64,000 bases of DNA from NCBI GenBank assembly GCA_022826005.1, contig JAJDVT010000070.1, forward strand, positions 85,531 to 149,530. Direction: 5' to 3'. This DNA comes from Gemmatimonadota bacterium. Lineage in GTDB: Bacteria > Gemmatimonadota > Gemmatimonadetes > Longimicrobiales > Gaopeijiaceae. The notes under the pieces are model-generated. The model did not search any database. It saw nothing but the letters and a program-made list of their open reading frames with translations, and was not told the DNA's origin. A program made the translations under genes and the position numbers. This document shows, piece after piece, positions 45,892-53,499 of this stretch (its first letter is position 1; every line of letters begins with the position of its first letter).

Positions 45892-48800
45892 ATGTCTCGC
45901 CCCGCTCGCATTCGCACTCGCCATCCCCTGTCCGCCCCCACCCCTCCCCGCCCACCCGCCATCGCGCTCACGGCCCTGGCCGCCGCGCTAGTCCTCCTCC
46001 TCCCCACCGCCGCCCACCCACAGGGCACGCGCTTCCTGCGCCAGCCCGATGTCAGCGCCACGCACATCGTCTTCACCCACGCGAACGACCTCTGGAAGGT
46101 CGCGCGGGACGGCGGGGACGCGGTGCGCCTCACCAGCTCCGAGGGCGCCGAGACCGACGCCGCCTTCAGCCCCGACGGACGCTGGATCGCCTTCACCGCC
46201 CAATACGACGGCAACACCGACGTCTACCTGATGCCGGCCGGCGGCGGCGACCCGGTCCGCCTCACCTGGCACCCCTCCGCCGACGTCGCACAGGGCTGGA
46301 CCCCCGACGGCGACGTCCTCTTCCGGTCCGGGCGCGACGGCGTCCCCACCCAGCTCTGGAAGTTCTACACCGTGCCCACATCGGGCGGCCTTCCCACGGC
46401 CCTGGCGCTTCCCCAGGCGTATCTCGGCGGCATGTCCGCCGACGGCGCCCGCATCGCCTACCAGGAGATCGGCTACTGGGACCCCGGGTGGCGCAACTAC
46501 CGGGGCGGGCAGGCGCAGCCGATCGGGATCGTGTCCACCTCGACCTGGGAACGCACGACGCCCCCCTGGGAGGGCGAGCGCCAGATGGACCCGGTCTGGA
46601 TGGACGGCGTGGTCTACTACATGTCGGAGCGCGACTGGGCCAGCAACGTCTGGTCCTTCGACCCGGGAACCGGCGAGGAGCGGCAGGTCACGCACCACGC
46701 CGACTTCGACGTGATGTCCCTCGGGGCGGGCGACGGGGTGGTCGTCTACGAGCAGGCCGGCTACCTGCACGAGATCGATCCGGCCACCGGTGCCTCGCGC
46801 CAGCTGGTCATCAACGTGGCCGGCGACATGAACTGGTCGCGCCCGCGGTGGGAGACGGTTCCGGCCGGCGGCCTGCGCGACGCCCGCCTCTCCCCGACCG
46901 GCAAGCGGGCGATCTTCGAATGGCGCGGCGAGCTCTTCAGCGTGCCGGCCGACGAGGGTTCGTGGCGCAACCTGACCCGCACCCCCGGGGTGGCCGACCG
47001 TCATCCGGTGTGGTCGCCGGACGGGTCGCGCATCGCCTGGTTCAACGACGACGGCGACGAGTACGGCCTGGTGATCGCCGAGCAGGACGGGTCGAACCAG
47101 CGCCGGATCGAGATCGCCGAGCCGTCCTTCCATTTCCGCCCGGAGTGGTCGCCGGACGGGACGCGGCTCGCCTTCACCAACACCCACTACCAGGTGCTGG
47201 TGCTGGACCTGGAGTCGGGCGACGTGCAGCACATCGACACCGACCGCTTCGCGCACCCGGAGCGCTCGATGAACCCGGTCTGGTCACCGGACTCGCGCTG
47301 GCTCGCCTACGCCCGCCGCCTCGACAACCAGCTGCGCGCGATCTTCGTCCACGACACCGAATCGGGCGAGACGCACCAGTTCACCGACGGCATGTCCGAC
47401 GCGATCTCGCCCGTGTGGGACGAGTCCGGCAAGTTCCTCTACTTCCTGGCCTCCACCGACTACGGGCTGAACACCGGCTGGCTGGACATGACGTCGTACG
47501 ACCGCCCGGTGACACGCACGCTCTACCTCGCGCTCCTGGGTGCCGACGAGCCCTCGCCCTTCCTGCCGCAGAGCGATGAGGAGGAGAGTGGGGAAGGGGA
47601 GGAGGATGAGGGGGATGAAGGGGACGCCGAGGCGGGCGGGTCCGACCAGGGTGAACGGGACGCCTCCGGCGACGGCGAGTCCGGCCGCGGCGGCTCCAGC
47701 GACGACGCCCCCGAGGTCACCATCGACTTCGACGGCCTGGCCGACCGCATCATCGACGCTCCCGGAATCGGCTCGGCCAACTACTCCGGTCTGGCCGCCG
47801 GTCCCTCCGGAACCGTCTTCGTCCTCGGAGGCGGCAGCGCCGCCCGCAAGTACTCCATCGAGGACCGCGACGACCAGGACTTCCTGGACAGCGGCGGCCG
47901 CGTCACCATCTCTCACGACCGCAGCAGCATGCTCTACTACAGCGGCGGCTGGCGCATCGTGAGCACCGCGCGCGCCCCCTCCGGCGGCGATGGCGCACTC
48001 AACCTGAACAACATGCGCGTGCGCGTCGAACCCACGGCCGAGTACGCCCAGATGCTCCGCGACGGCTGGCGCTTCATGCGCGACTTCCTCTACGTCGACA
48101 ACCAGCACGGCGCCCCCTGGGACGACGTGTGGGACTGGTACTCGGCGTGGCTCCCGGACGTGCGCCACCGCTCCGACTTCAACCATCTGCTCGACATGCT
48201 CTCCGGCGAGATCGCGGTCGGGCACTCGTATGTGAGCGGCGGCGACTACCCGGATCTGGAGAGCCCGCGCACCGGCCTCCTCGGTGCCGACCTGGAGGAG
48301 GACGGCGGGTTCTACCGCATCGCGCGCATCTACGACGGCGGCGACTGGACCCCCGGGCTCGCCGGCCCGCTCTCCCACCCCGGAATGGACGTGAACGAAG
48401 GCGACTACCTGCTGGCGATCGACGGAGCCGAGCTGCGCGCGCCCGCCAACCCCTACCGCCTCCTGGAGGGGACCGCCGGGCGGGTCATCACCCTGACCGT
48501 GGCGTCATCCCCCTCCGCCGACGATGCCCGCGACGTTCTCGTCCAGCCCGCCGGCAGCGAGGGCGCACTCCGCCAGTGGGCCTGGGTCGACGCCAACCAG
48601 GCCCGCGTCGACGAGATGAGCGGGGGACGGCTCGCCTACGTCTGGCTCCCCAACACCGGCCAGGGCGGCTACCGCAACTTCAACCGCATGTACTACGCCC
48701 AGCAGGACCGCGAAGGCGCGGTCATCGACGAGCGCAACAACGGCGGCGGATCGGCGGCCGACTACATCGTCGACATGCTCGACCGCGATCTCACCGGCTA

Positions 48801-49257
48801 CTTCAACTCGCGCGCCGGCGACCGCAAGCCGTGGACCCAGCCGATGGCCGCGCTTTTCGGGCCCAAGGTGATGGTGATCAACGAGCGCGCGGGCTCCGGC
48901 GGCGACCTGCTGCCCTACCTGTTCCGCTTCCGGGGAATCGGGCCGCTGGTGGGCACCAAGACCTGGGGCGGCCTCGTGGGAACCTGGGACACTCCGCCGC
49001 TGATCGACGGCGGCGGCTTCGTGGCCCCCCGGGGCGGCTTCTTCGATGTGAACGGGGAGTGGGCGGTCGAGGCCGAAGGCGTGGCACCGGACATCGAAGT
49101 GCGCAACGATCCCGCCCCGGTGATCGCAGGTGGCGACCCGCAGCTGGAGGCGGCGGTGAGGGAGGCGCTGAGGCTGCTGGACAGCGGCGGGAAGGTCACC
49201 TTCGAGGACGAGCCGCCGCCGCCGGTACGGTGGAGGCGGCCGGGAAGGGGGCGTTAA
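45892..49257 (+). CDS. Tricorn-like S41 family protease
   Basis: A 1,121-residue secreted protease with a signal peptide (about residues 24-44, ending AHPQG). Tandem beta-propeller repeats of the TolB/WD type follow (SPDGRWIAF, SPDGSRIAWF, SPDGTRLAFT, SPDSRWLAYA). An acidic low-complexity linker lies near 562-600, then the PDZ and S41 catalytic region. The nucleophile is Ser in NERAGSGGDLLPY near residue 1001, His in VGHSY near 777, and an acidic VEAEGVAPDIEV end. Tricorn degrades peptides released by larger proteases; here the signal suggests a periplasmic role alongside the M14 peptidases. Confidence 0.92.
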   Translation: MSRPARIRTRHPLSAPTPPRPPAIALTALAAALVLLLPTAAHPQGTRFLRQPDVSATHIVFTHANDLWKVARDGGDAVRLTSSEGAETDAAFSPDGRWIAFTAQYDGNTDVYLMPAGGGDPVRLTWHPSADVAQGWTPDGDVLFRSGRDGVPTQLWKFYTVPTSGGLPTALALPQAYLGGMSADGARIAYQEIGYWDPGWRNYRGGQAQPIGIVSTSTWERTTPPWEGERQMDPVWMDGVVYYMSERDWASNVWSFDPGTGEERQVTHHADFDVMSLGAGDGVVVYEQAGYLHEIDPATGASRQLVINVAGDMNWSRPRWETVPAGGLRDARLSPTGKRAIFEWRGELFSVPADEGSWRNLTRTPGVADRHPVWSPDGSRIAWFNDDGDEYGLVIAEQDGSNQRRIEIAEPSFHFRPEWSPDGTRLAFTNTHYQVLVLDLESGDVQHIDTDRFAHPERSMNPVWSPDSRWLAYARRLDNQLRAIFVHDTESGETHQFTDGMSDAISPVWDESGKFLYFLASTDYGLNTGWLDMTSYDRPVTRTLYLALLGADEPSPFLPQSDEEESGEGEEDEGDEGDAEAGGSDQGERDASGDGESGRGGSSDDAPEVTIDFDGLADRIIDAPGIGSANYSGLAAGPSGTVFVLGGGSAARKYSIEDRDDQDFLDSGGRVTISHDRSSMLYYSGGWRIVSTARAPSGGDGALNLNNMRVRVEPTAEYAQMLRDGWRFMRDFLYVDNQHGAPWDDVWDWYSAWLPDVRHRSDFNHLLDMLSGEIAVGHSYVSGGDYPDLESPRTGLLGADLEEDGGFYRIARIYDGGDWTPGLAGPLSHPGMDVNEGDYLLAIDGAELRAPANPYRLLEGTAGRVITLTVASSPSADDARDVLVQPAGSEGALRQWAWVDANQARVDEMSGGRLAYVWLPNTGQGGYRNFNRMYYAQQDREGAVIDERNNGGGSAADYIVDMLDRDLTGYFNSRAGDRKPWTQPMAALFGPKVMVINERAGSGGDLLPYLFRFRGIGPLVGTKTWGGLVGTWDTPPLIDGGGFVAPRGGFFDVNGEWAVEAEGVAPDIEVRNDPAPVIAGGDPQLEAAVREALRLLDSGGKVTFEDEPPPPVRWRRPGRGR

Positions 49258-49272
49258 CCCGCAAACACGCCG

Positions 49273-49713
49273 TTATTCGTCGGCTGAATCCAGGAAGCGC
49301 AGGCGCAGACCCTCGAAGCGGGCGAAATCGCGGTCGTTCGTAAGCAGGACGGAGACGCCGTGCTGGCGGCAGAGGGCGGCGATCTGTGCGTCGAACGCCA
49401 GGTTGCCCCGCGCATCCGCCTGTCGGGCGATGGCCGTCAGCAGCTCGAAGAACCCGGATTCCGGCCGCAGAATGCGACACCCCGGCGCCGCGACGACCCG
49501 CTCGAGGAACTGAATCGCCTCGTCCAGCGTCGACGGCGGATTGAAGACGCGACGGTGCGTCACCACGCGGATGAACTCCCCTGCGCAGAAGACGGGCAAG
49601 CCCCACAGCCCCGTCCCTTCGGCCAGCTCCACGAGGCTCCGCGCCGCGGCCGAGTGCTGTGTCGTCTCGGCCCGGTGGGCGTAGACCAGGACGTTGGTGT
49701 CGACGGCGATCAT
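49273..49713 (-). CDS. PIN domain toxin (VapC)
   Basis: A 146-residue PIN-domain RNase toxin. Acidic residues are Asp5 in AVDTNVLVYAHR, Glu in FCAGEFIRVV near 46, Asp in NLAFDAQIAAL near 108 and Asp in LLTNDRDFARF near 127. The ATG overlaps the stop of the RHH antitoxin gene (ATGA). It converges on the tricorn-like gene with a 15-base gap. Confidence 0.9.
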   Translation of the reverse strand: MIAVDTNVLVYAHRAETTQHSAAARSLVELAEGTGLWGLPVFCAGEFIRVVTHRRVFNPPSTLDEAIQFLERVVAAPGCRILRPESGFFELLTAIARQADARGNLAFDAQIAALCRQHGVSVLLTNDRDFARFEGLRLRFLDSADE

Positions 49714-49943
49714 GCGCGGTCCAGCACATCGTACAGCGCGTCGCGGTCCGAGATGTCCACGTTGGGAGGCGCATGCCCGCGCACCACCTTCAGCTCCAGC
49801 TTGAAGGCATGGCAGGGTTCGGGGTCCATCAGACTGGCCCGCAGGGCGTCCTCCACGAACCGCGTGAGCGTGATGCCGTCCCGCGCGGCCCGCCTCTTGG
49901 CGCGTCGCAGAATGTGATCGTTCAGGTTGAGCGTCGTCTTCAT
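49710..49943 (-). CDS. Ribbon-helix-helix antitoxin (VapB)
   Basis: A 77-residue protein with a classic N-terminal ribbon-helix-helix: MKTTLNLNDHILRRAKRRAA then DGITLTRFVEDALRASL. The C-terminal part (PPNVDISDRDALYDVLD) is the expected toxin-binding tail. The frame continues upstream but ATG 49943 starts exactly at the RHH strand. Palindromic CCATAT-type boxes lie within 50 bases upstream and are its likely operator. Confidence 0.88.
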   Translation of the reverse strand: MKTTLNLNDHILRRAKRRAARDGITLTRFVEDALRASLMDPEPCHAFKLELKVVRGHAPPNVDISDRDALYDVLDRA

Positions 49944-49969
49944 GGGTTTGCCTGGGTTGGCCGGGGATG

Positions 49970-50010
49970 GATATGGGCTGACCATATCATGATAGCCAGA
50001 TATATGGCAG
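49970..50010. promoter_or_regulatory. VapB operator-like palindromes
   Basis: GATATGG (49970-49976) and CCATATC (49982-49988) form an inverted repeat, overlapping the perfect palindrome TATCATGATA (49985-49994). A third, imperfect palindrome, GCCAGATATATGGC, follows. The cluster ends about 27 bases before the antitoxin ATG on the minus strand. Confidence 0.5.
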
Positions 50011-50177
50011 TGTGCCACATCCGGCAGGCGTTCAGCGGGGGGTTGACCCCGACACCGGACCGGCCCACTCGCTTGACGCACGCGCGGCGACACCGAAGAC
50101 TGAACCCATCACGCGTGCAACGCTGCCGCCCTTGCAGCCCGCGCCGCCGACACCACCTGGGAACCGGGAGACGACAA

Positions 50178-50588
50178 ATGAAGCGCTGGGGATTGTTCCT
50201 GTTGAGATTGACCACAGGCTGGCTTCTCGTCCTGTGGGGCATCGACAAATTCCAGAACGTCGCGCACGGCCAGGCGGTGGCGGAGACCTTCTACTTCGGC
50301 ATCGGGACCCAGGCGGTGGTGCTGCAGATCTTCGGCGCCATCCAGATCCTCCTCGGGGCTCTGGTCATCCTGGGCTTGCAGCGGCGAAGGGTCTACCCGG
50401 TGATGCTCCTTGTCCTGCTCTTCACGGCGATCGGCGTCTGGAAGTCGATCATCGACCCGTGGGGATGGTTCCTCGACGGCTCGAACGTGCTCTTCTACCC
50501 GTCGGCGATCATCGCGGCCGGGGCGCTTGTACTGTGGGGCATGATCGACGAGGACGGGATGTCGCTGGACGCGAAGATGACATCATGA
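50178..50588 (+). CDS. DoxX-like membrane protein, copy 1
   Basis: A 136-residue membrane protein with about four helices (residues 5-22, 45-65, 72-90, 108-125) fitting the DoxX family: RLTTGWLLVLWGIDKFQNV at the start and PWGWFLDGSNVLFYPSAI near 98. DoxX-like proteins are inner-membrane proteins, some linked to thiosulfate-quinone or redox functions; the role here is unknown. It shares long exact DNA stretches with copy 3 at 52306. The leader gaaaccgggaga just before the ATG is also shared. Confidence 0.8.
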   Translation: MKRWGLFLLRLTTGWLLVLWGIDKFQNVAHGQAVAETFYFGIGTQAVVLQIFGAIQILLGALVILGLQRRRVYPVMLLVLLFTAIGVWKSIIDPWGWFLDGSNVLFYPSAIIAAGALVLWGMIDEDGMSLDAKMTS

Positions 50589-50658
50589 TGCGTTGATCCG
50601 CCGGGCTGAGTCAGCTGTCGGTGACCCGGACCCGGAACGGTGAGCGTTTGCGGTGACG

Positions 50659-51048
50659 TCAGGGCAGATCCCGCAGGGGAATGAGGAGTTCGCGGGCGGC
50701 GTTTGCCATTCGATTATCGTAGCTGGCCAGTTCGACGCTCTGGCCCCGGTCCCGGAGAAACTGGAGTGATGCGAGGTGCAGCGCGTCGAGTGTACGCACG
50801 GATACCGGAAACGGGTCGAGGGCGCGCGACAGCACCGCAGGGGCCAGCTCCAGCAACGAAATGCGAGCGATCACCTCCCTCGCGGCGTCCGCCCGCGACA
50901 CCGTCGCCTTGCGGGCGTGGAGGCGTGTCCAGAGTTCGTATTCCAGCAGACGGCTCGAGACCAGCGTCTCGGTCCAGAACGAAGCTGTGGGTCTACGGTC
51001 TTCCGCGAACAGGTGGGCCAGGACGACCGAGGTGTCCACGTAGATCAC
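50659..51048 (-). CDS. PIN domain toxin
   Basis: A 129-residue PIN RNase. Asp4 in MIYVDTSVVLAHLF, Glu in SRLLEYELWTRL near 36, Asp in VRTLDALHLASL near 87 and Asp in ELASYDNRMANAA near 108 form the usual acidic site. Its ATG overlaps the stop of the Phd-like antitoxin. It lies on the minus strand between DoxX copy 1 and the DoxX tail remnant. Confidence 0.9.
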   Translation of the reverse strand: MIYVDTSVVLAHLFAEDRRPTASFWTETLVSSRLLEYELWTRLHARKATVSRADAAREVIARISLLELAPAVLSRALDPFPVSVRTLDALHLASLQFLRDRGQSVELASYDNRMANAARELLIPLRDLP

Positions 51049-51338
51049 CGGTCGCTGCGGTCGCCTTCCAGTTCACTGAGCAAAACGGACAGCGCGGCCT
51101 CCGGGGGCCCGCCACGGGGGGGCTCGGATCCCGGAGAGAGTGCAGGCGTCAACCAGCCCTTCCGCACCGCATCGGCGAGCATGGCGTCCGCCAGGACGGG
51201 ACTTCTGGTCGATCGCGGAGGACCGATCTCGGCTACCACGCGGTCCCGGTCCGTGACGAGGACGGTCTCGCCGCCGGCCGCCAGCCGCACGTACTCGCTG
51301 AGCCTGCTGTTCAACACCTTGATTCCGACGGATCGCAT
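51045..51338 (-). CDS. Phd/YefM-like antitoxin
   Basis: A 97-residue antitoxin. SVGIKVLNSRLSEYVRLAAG then GETVLVTDRDRVVAEIGPP is the standard Phd/YefM N-terminal fold. The C-terminal half (about 45-97) is Pro-rich and likely binds the PIN toxin whose start it overlaps. GTAGC repeats lie immediately upstream. Confidence 0.87.
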   Translation of the reverse strand: MRSVGIKVLNSRLSEYVRLAAGGETVLVTDRDRVVAEIGPPRSTRSPVLADAMLADAVRKGWLTPALSPGSEPPRGGPPEAALSVLLSELEGDRSDR

Positions 51339-51347
51339 GAGGATAAC

Positions 51348-51365
51348 GTAGCCACTTGTAGCTAC
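51348..51365. promoter_or_regulatory. GTAGC repeats before Phd antitoxin
   Basis: GTAGC (51348-51352) and the palindrome GTAGCTAC (51358-51365) lie 10-27 bases before the antitoxin start on the minus strand, a likely autoregulatory site. Confidence 0.4.
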
Positions 51366-51396
51366 CTATGTCAACGCGACGGCTGGGTCTCTGTGG

Positions 51397-51477
51397 TTCA
51401 TCGCGGCGGGGGCGCTGGTGCTGTGGGGAATGATCGAGGAGGACGAGATGTCGCTGGATGCGAAGATGACATCGTAA
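51397..51477 (+). pseudogene. DoxX C-terminal fragment, copy 2
   Basis: An 81-base piece reading FIAAGALVLWGMIEEDEMSL then DAKMTS and a TAA, almost identical to the last 26 residues of DoxX copy 1. The rest of the gene is missing; the Phd antitoxin and its operator abut it on the left. It shows that this locus once held a third DoxX gene. Confidence 0.8.
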
Positions 51478-51503
51478 TGTCTTGATGTTATGATGTTCAC
51501 ACG

Positions 51504-51728
51504 ATGAGAACCACACTGACGCTGGATCCGGACATCTACCAGGCGACCAGGAGCATCGCCCGGGAACGCGGGGAGAGCATGGGCAAGGTGCTGTCCACGC
51601 TGGCGAGAGCAGGATTGCGGCCCCGCGAACACACGGCGCGCGCTGACGGCTTCCCCGTTTTCGACGTTCCGCCGGACACGCCGCCGCTCACCTCCGAGAT
51701 GGTGCGCGACGCCCTGGAGGACCACTGA
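51504..51728 (+). CDS. Ribbon-helix-helix antitoxin
   Basis: A 74-residue RHH antitoxin: MRTTLTLDPDIYQATRSIAR, then GESMGKVLSTLARAGL is the RHH core, followed by a tail (FDVPPDTPPLTSEMVRDALE) that resembles the toxin-binding arm of VapB proteins. It begins 27 bases after the DoxX remnant. TGATGTTATGATGTT just upstream is a short direct repeat that may act as operator. Partner toxin overlaps its stop. Confidence 0.85.
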   Translation: MRTTLTLDPDIYQATRSIARERGESMGKVLSTLARAGLRPREHTARADGFPVFDVPPDTPPLTSEMVRDALEDH

Positions 51729-52237
51729 CGAAGCTCCTGGACGTCAACGTGCTCGTCGCGCTCGCGTGGCCGAATCACGTGCATCACGCCGCTGCCCACC
51801 ACTGGTTCCGGGCAAACCGGGAAGGCGGCTGGGCGACCTGCCCGCTGACCGAGTCGGGCTTCGTGCGGGTGTCGAGCAACCGGCGTGCGATACCGGAGGC
51901 GTGTGAGCCGCGCGAAGCCATTTCACTGCTTGACCAGATCCGGGCACAGGAGGGGCACGCTTTCTGGGCCGACGACATCTCGCCGGCTGACCCGCTGTGG
52001 ACGCCGTTTGCCCGCGTCACCGGCTACCGTCAGGTCACCGATGCGCATCTGCTCGCGCTGGCCATCCGCCACGGGGGGCGTCTGGCGACCTTCGACCGGC
52101 GCCTGGCCGAACTCGGAGCGGGGGACTGCCTGGATGCATTGGAAGTGATCGGTATCGAGGATTCGCCGGGGGTAGGCAGGGGGTCGCCCCCGGAGGGCTC
52201 ACAGCTTGACGCGCCGCTTCTGCCGCACGAAGACTGA
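51725..52237 (+). CDS. PIN domain toxin with likely CTG start
   Basis: A 170-residue VapC-type PIN protein. The first acidic residue lies in KLLDVNVLVALAWPNH, so the start must precede codon LDVN. The only candidate is a CTG at 51725 overlapping the antitoxin stop (CTGA). The first ATG/GTG/TTG-type start in frame (51749) would remove the catalytic Asp. Other site residues are Glu in PLTESGFVRV, Asp in QVTDAHLLALA and Asp in LATFDRRLAEL. The C-terminal 25 residues (after IGIEDS) are extra relative to most PIN toxins. Confidence 0.82.
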   Translation: MTKLLDVNVLVALAWPNHVHHAAAHHWFRANREGGWATCPLTESGFVRVSSNRRAIPEACEPREAISLLDQIRAQEGHAFWADDISPADPLWTPFARVTGYRQVTDAHLLALAIRHGGRLATFDRRLAELGAGDCLDALEVIGIEDSPGVGRGSPPEGSQLDAPLLPHED

Positions 52238-52305
52238 AGCTCGACGACGCGGTGGTACCCCGCACGGCCGCGCCGCGCATTTCACCCGAAACCGGGAGAC
52301 CGCAC

Positions 52306-52749
52306 ATGAAGCGCTGGGGACTGTTCCTTCTGCGGGTGACCATGGGCTGGCTGCTGGTCCTGTGGGGTATCGACAAACTCCAGAACGTTGCGCACGCCCA
52401 GGCGGTCGCGGAGACGTACTACTTCGGGATTGGGACGCAGGTGATGGTGCAGCAGATCTTCGGTGTCCTCGAAACCCTGCTCGGGGCAATGGTCATCCTG
52501 GGTCGGCACCGGCGGAGGCTCTACCCCGTAATGCTGGTCGTCCTGCTCTTCACGTCCATCGGCGTCTGGAAGTCGATCGTCGACCCATGGGGCTGGTTCC
52601 TCGACGGCTCGAACGTGCTCTTCTACCCGTCGGCGATCATCGCCGCGGGGGCGCTCCTGCTGTGGGGCACGATCGAAGAGGACGAACTGGCGCTGGACGC
52701 TATCATGATGCCCGCCGCACGTACCGGCTCAAGCTCTGAACGCTCGTGA
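52306..52749 (+). CDS. DoxX-like membrane protein, copy 3
   Basis: A 147-residue four-helix membrane protein nearly identical in layout to copy 1: MKRWGLFLLRVTMGWLLVLW, GIDKLQNVAHAQAVAETYYF and PWGWFLDGSNVLFYPSAI. The DNA around the last motif is identical for nearly 50 bases between the two copies. The C-terminus differs (ALDAIMMPAARTGSSSERS) and is 11 residues longer. Function not known; the repeated retention suggests it is useful or is carried passively with the TA pairs. Confidence 0.8.
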   Translation: MKRWGLFLLRVTMGWLLVLWGIDKLQNVAHAQAVAETYYFGIGTQVMVQQIFGVLETLLGAMVILGRHRRRLYPVMLVVLLFTSIGVWKSIVDPWGWFLDGSNVLFYPSAIIAAGALLLWGTIEEDELALDAIMMPAARTGSSSERS

Positions 52750-52797
52750 ATCCGTTCACAAGCCCCCCGCGCCCTCGCGCGCGCGTTCCGCTCACCC

Positions 52798-52803
52798 TAT
52801 AAT
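52798..52803 (+). promoter_or_regulatory. Candidate -10 box of the exported hydroxylase operon
   Basis: An exact TATAAT in a GC-rich spacer, 50 bases before the ATG of the Fe-S subunit gene. No convincing -35 hexamer is seen 16-18 bases upstream, so this is tentative. Confidence 0.35.
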
Positions 52804-52853
52804 CCCCCGCAGTCACGGCCCGGCCCTTCTTCCGGAACGAGGTGCAGAGCACG

Positions 52854-53486
52854 ATGTTGCAAACCGAAGCCATTCAGGCGCGACGGGGTGGGTTCACCCG
52901 CCGCAAGTTCATCAAGGGGGTGGTCGCCGCCGGCGCCACCGCTTCCGTGTCGGGGTACCTGTTCCGCGGGAGCGGCATATTCGCCCCGATGCTGACCGCG
53001 CAGGGCGCCGTGGAGCGGCTCGTCACCCTCACCGTCAACGGGCAGCAGCGCCGCGTGGACGTCCCGAAGTACGAGACGCTCGCGATGACGCTGCGCTATC
53101 AGCTCGGCCTCACCGGCACCAAGCTCGGATGCGACCGGGCGGAGTGCGGCGCGTGCACGGTGCTGCTCGACGGCGTCACCCACTACGGCTGCTCGATCCT
53201 CACACACTCGGTGCAGGGCCGCGAGGTCACGACCATCGAGGGGCTTGAGCAGGACGGGGAACTCCACCCGGTCCAGCAGGCCGTCATGGACGAGGGCGGC
53301 TTCCAGTGCGCCTTCTGCGCGCCCGGCTTCGCGATGAGCATGGTCGGGATGCTGGAAAAGAACCCGAATCCGACCCGCGAGGAGGCGGCGGTGCTGCTTT
53401 CCGGCAACCTCTGCCGCTGCGGTGACTACGACAAGATCCTGAACACGGCGATGCGGGCGGCCGAGCTGTCCCGTTCGCGCGCCTGA
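52854..53486 (+). CDS. Tat-exported 2Fe-2S subunit of molybdenum hydroxylase
   Basis: A 210-residue Fe-S subunit. The N-terminus has a twin-arginine signal (FTRRKFIKGVVAAGATASVS; Arg16-Arg17), so the assembled complex is probably carried to the periplasm, as for E. coli PaoABC where PaoA carries the signal. Cluster cysteines are Cys93, Cys98, Cys101, Cys113 (GCDRAECGAC) and Cys152, Cys155, Cys187, Cys189 (QCAFC, LCRC). I chose ATG 52854 with GAGGTG 8 bases upstream; a GTG at 52842 would add four residues. First gene of a five-gene operon. The cytoplasmic homologue at 36.3 kb lacks the signal. Confidence 0.92.
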   Translation: MLQTEAIQARRGGFTRRKFIKGVVAAGATASVSGYLFRGSGIFAPMLTAQGAVERLVTLTVNGQQRRVDVPKYETLAMTLRYQLGLTGTKLGCDRAECGACTVLLDGVTHYGCSILTHSVQGREVTTIEGLEQDGELHPVQQAVMDEGGFQCAFCAPGFAMSMVGMLEKNPNPTREEAAVLLSGNLCRCGDYDKILNTAMRAAELSRSRA

Positions 53487-53499
53487 AAGGGGACCTACG

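Larger units (their letters stand above)
50089..52749 (+). repeat. DoxX/TA repeat array
   Basis: Three DoxX segments (complete 50178-50588, tail 51397-51477, complete 52306-52749) alternate with two PIN TA pairs. The short motif cgaagactgaa precedes both complete copies (about 50095 and 52226); before copy 3 it encodes the end of the PIN toxin, so a PIN-end fragment may lie before copy 1 too. This suggests unequal recombination of a TA-DoxX unit. Confidence 0.6.

Noticed and set aside
52306..52749. A transposon as the cause of the DoxX duplication
   Set aside because: No transposase, terminal inverted repeats or target duplications are visible around the copies.
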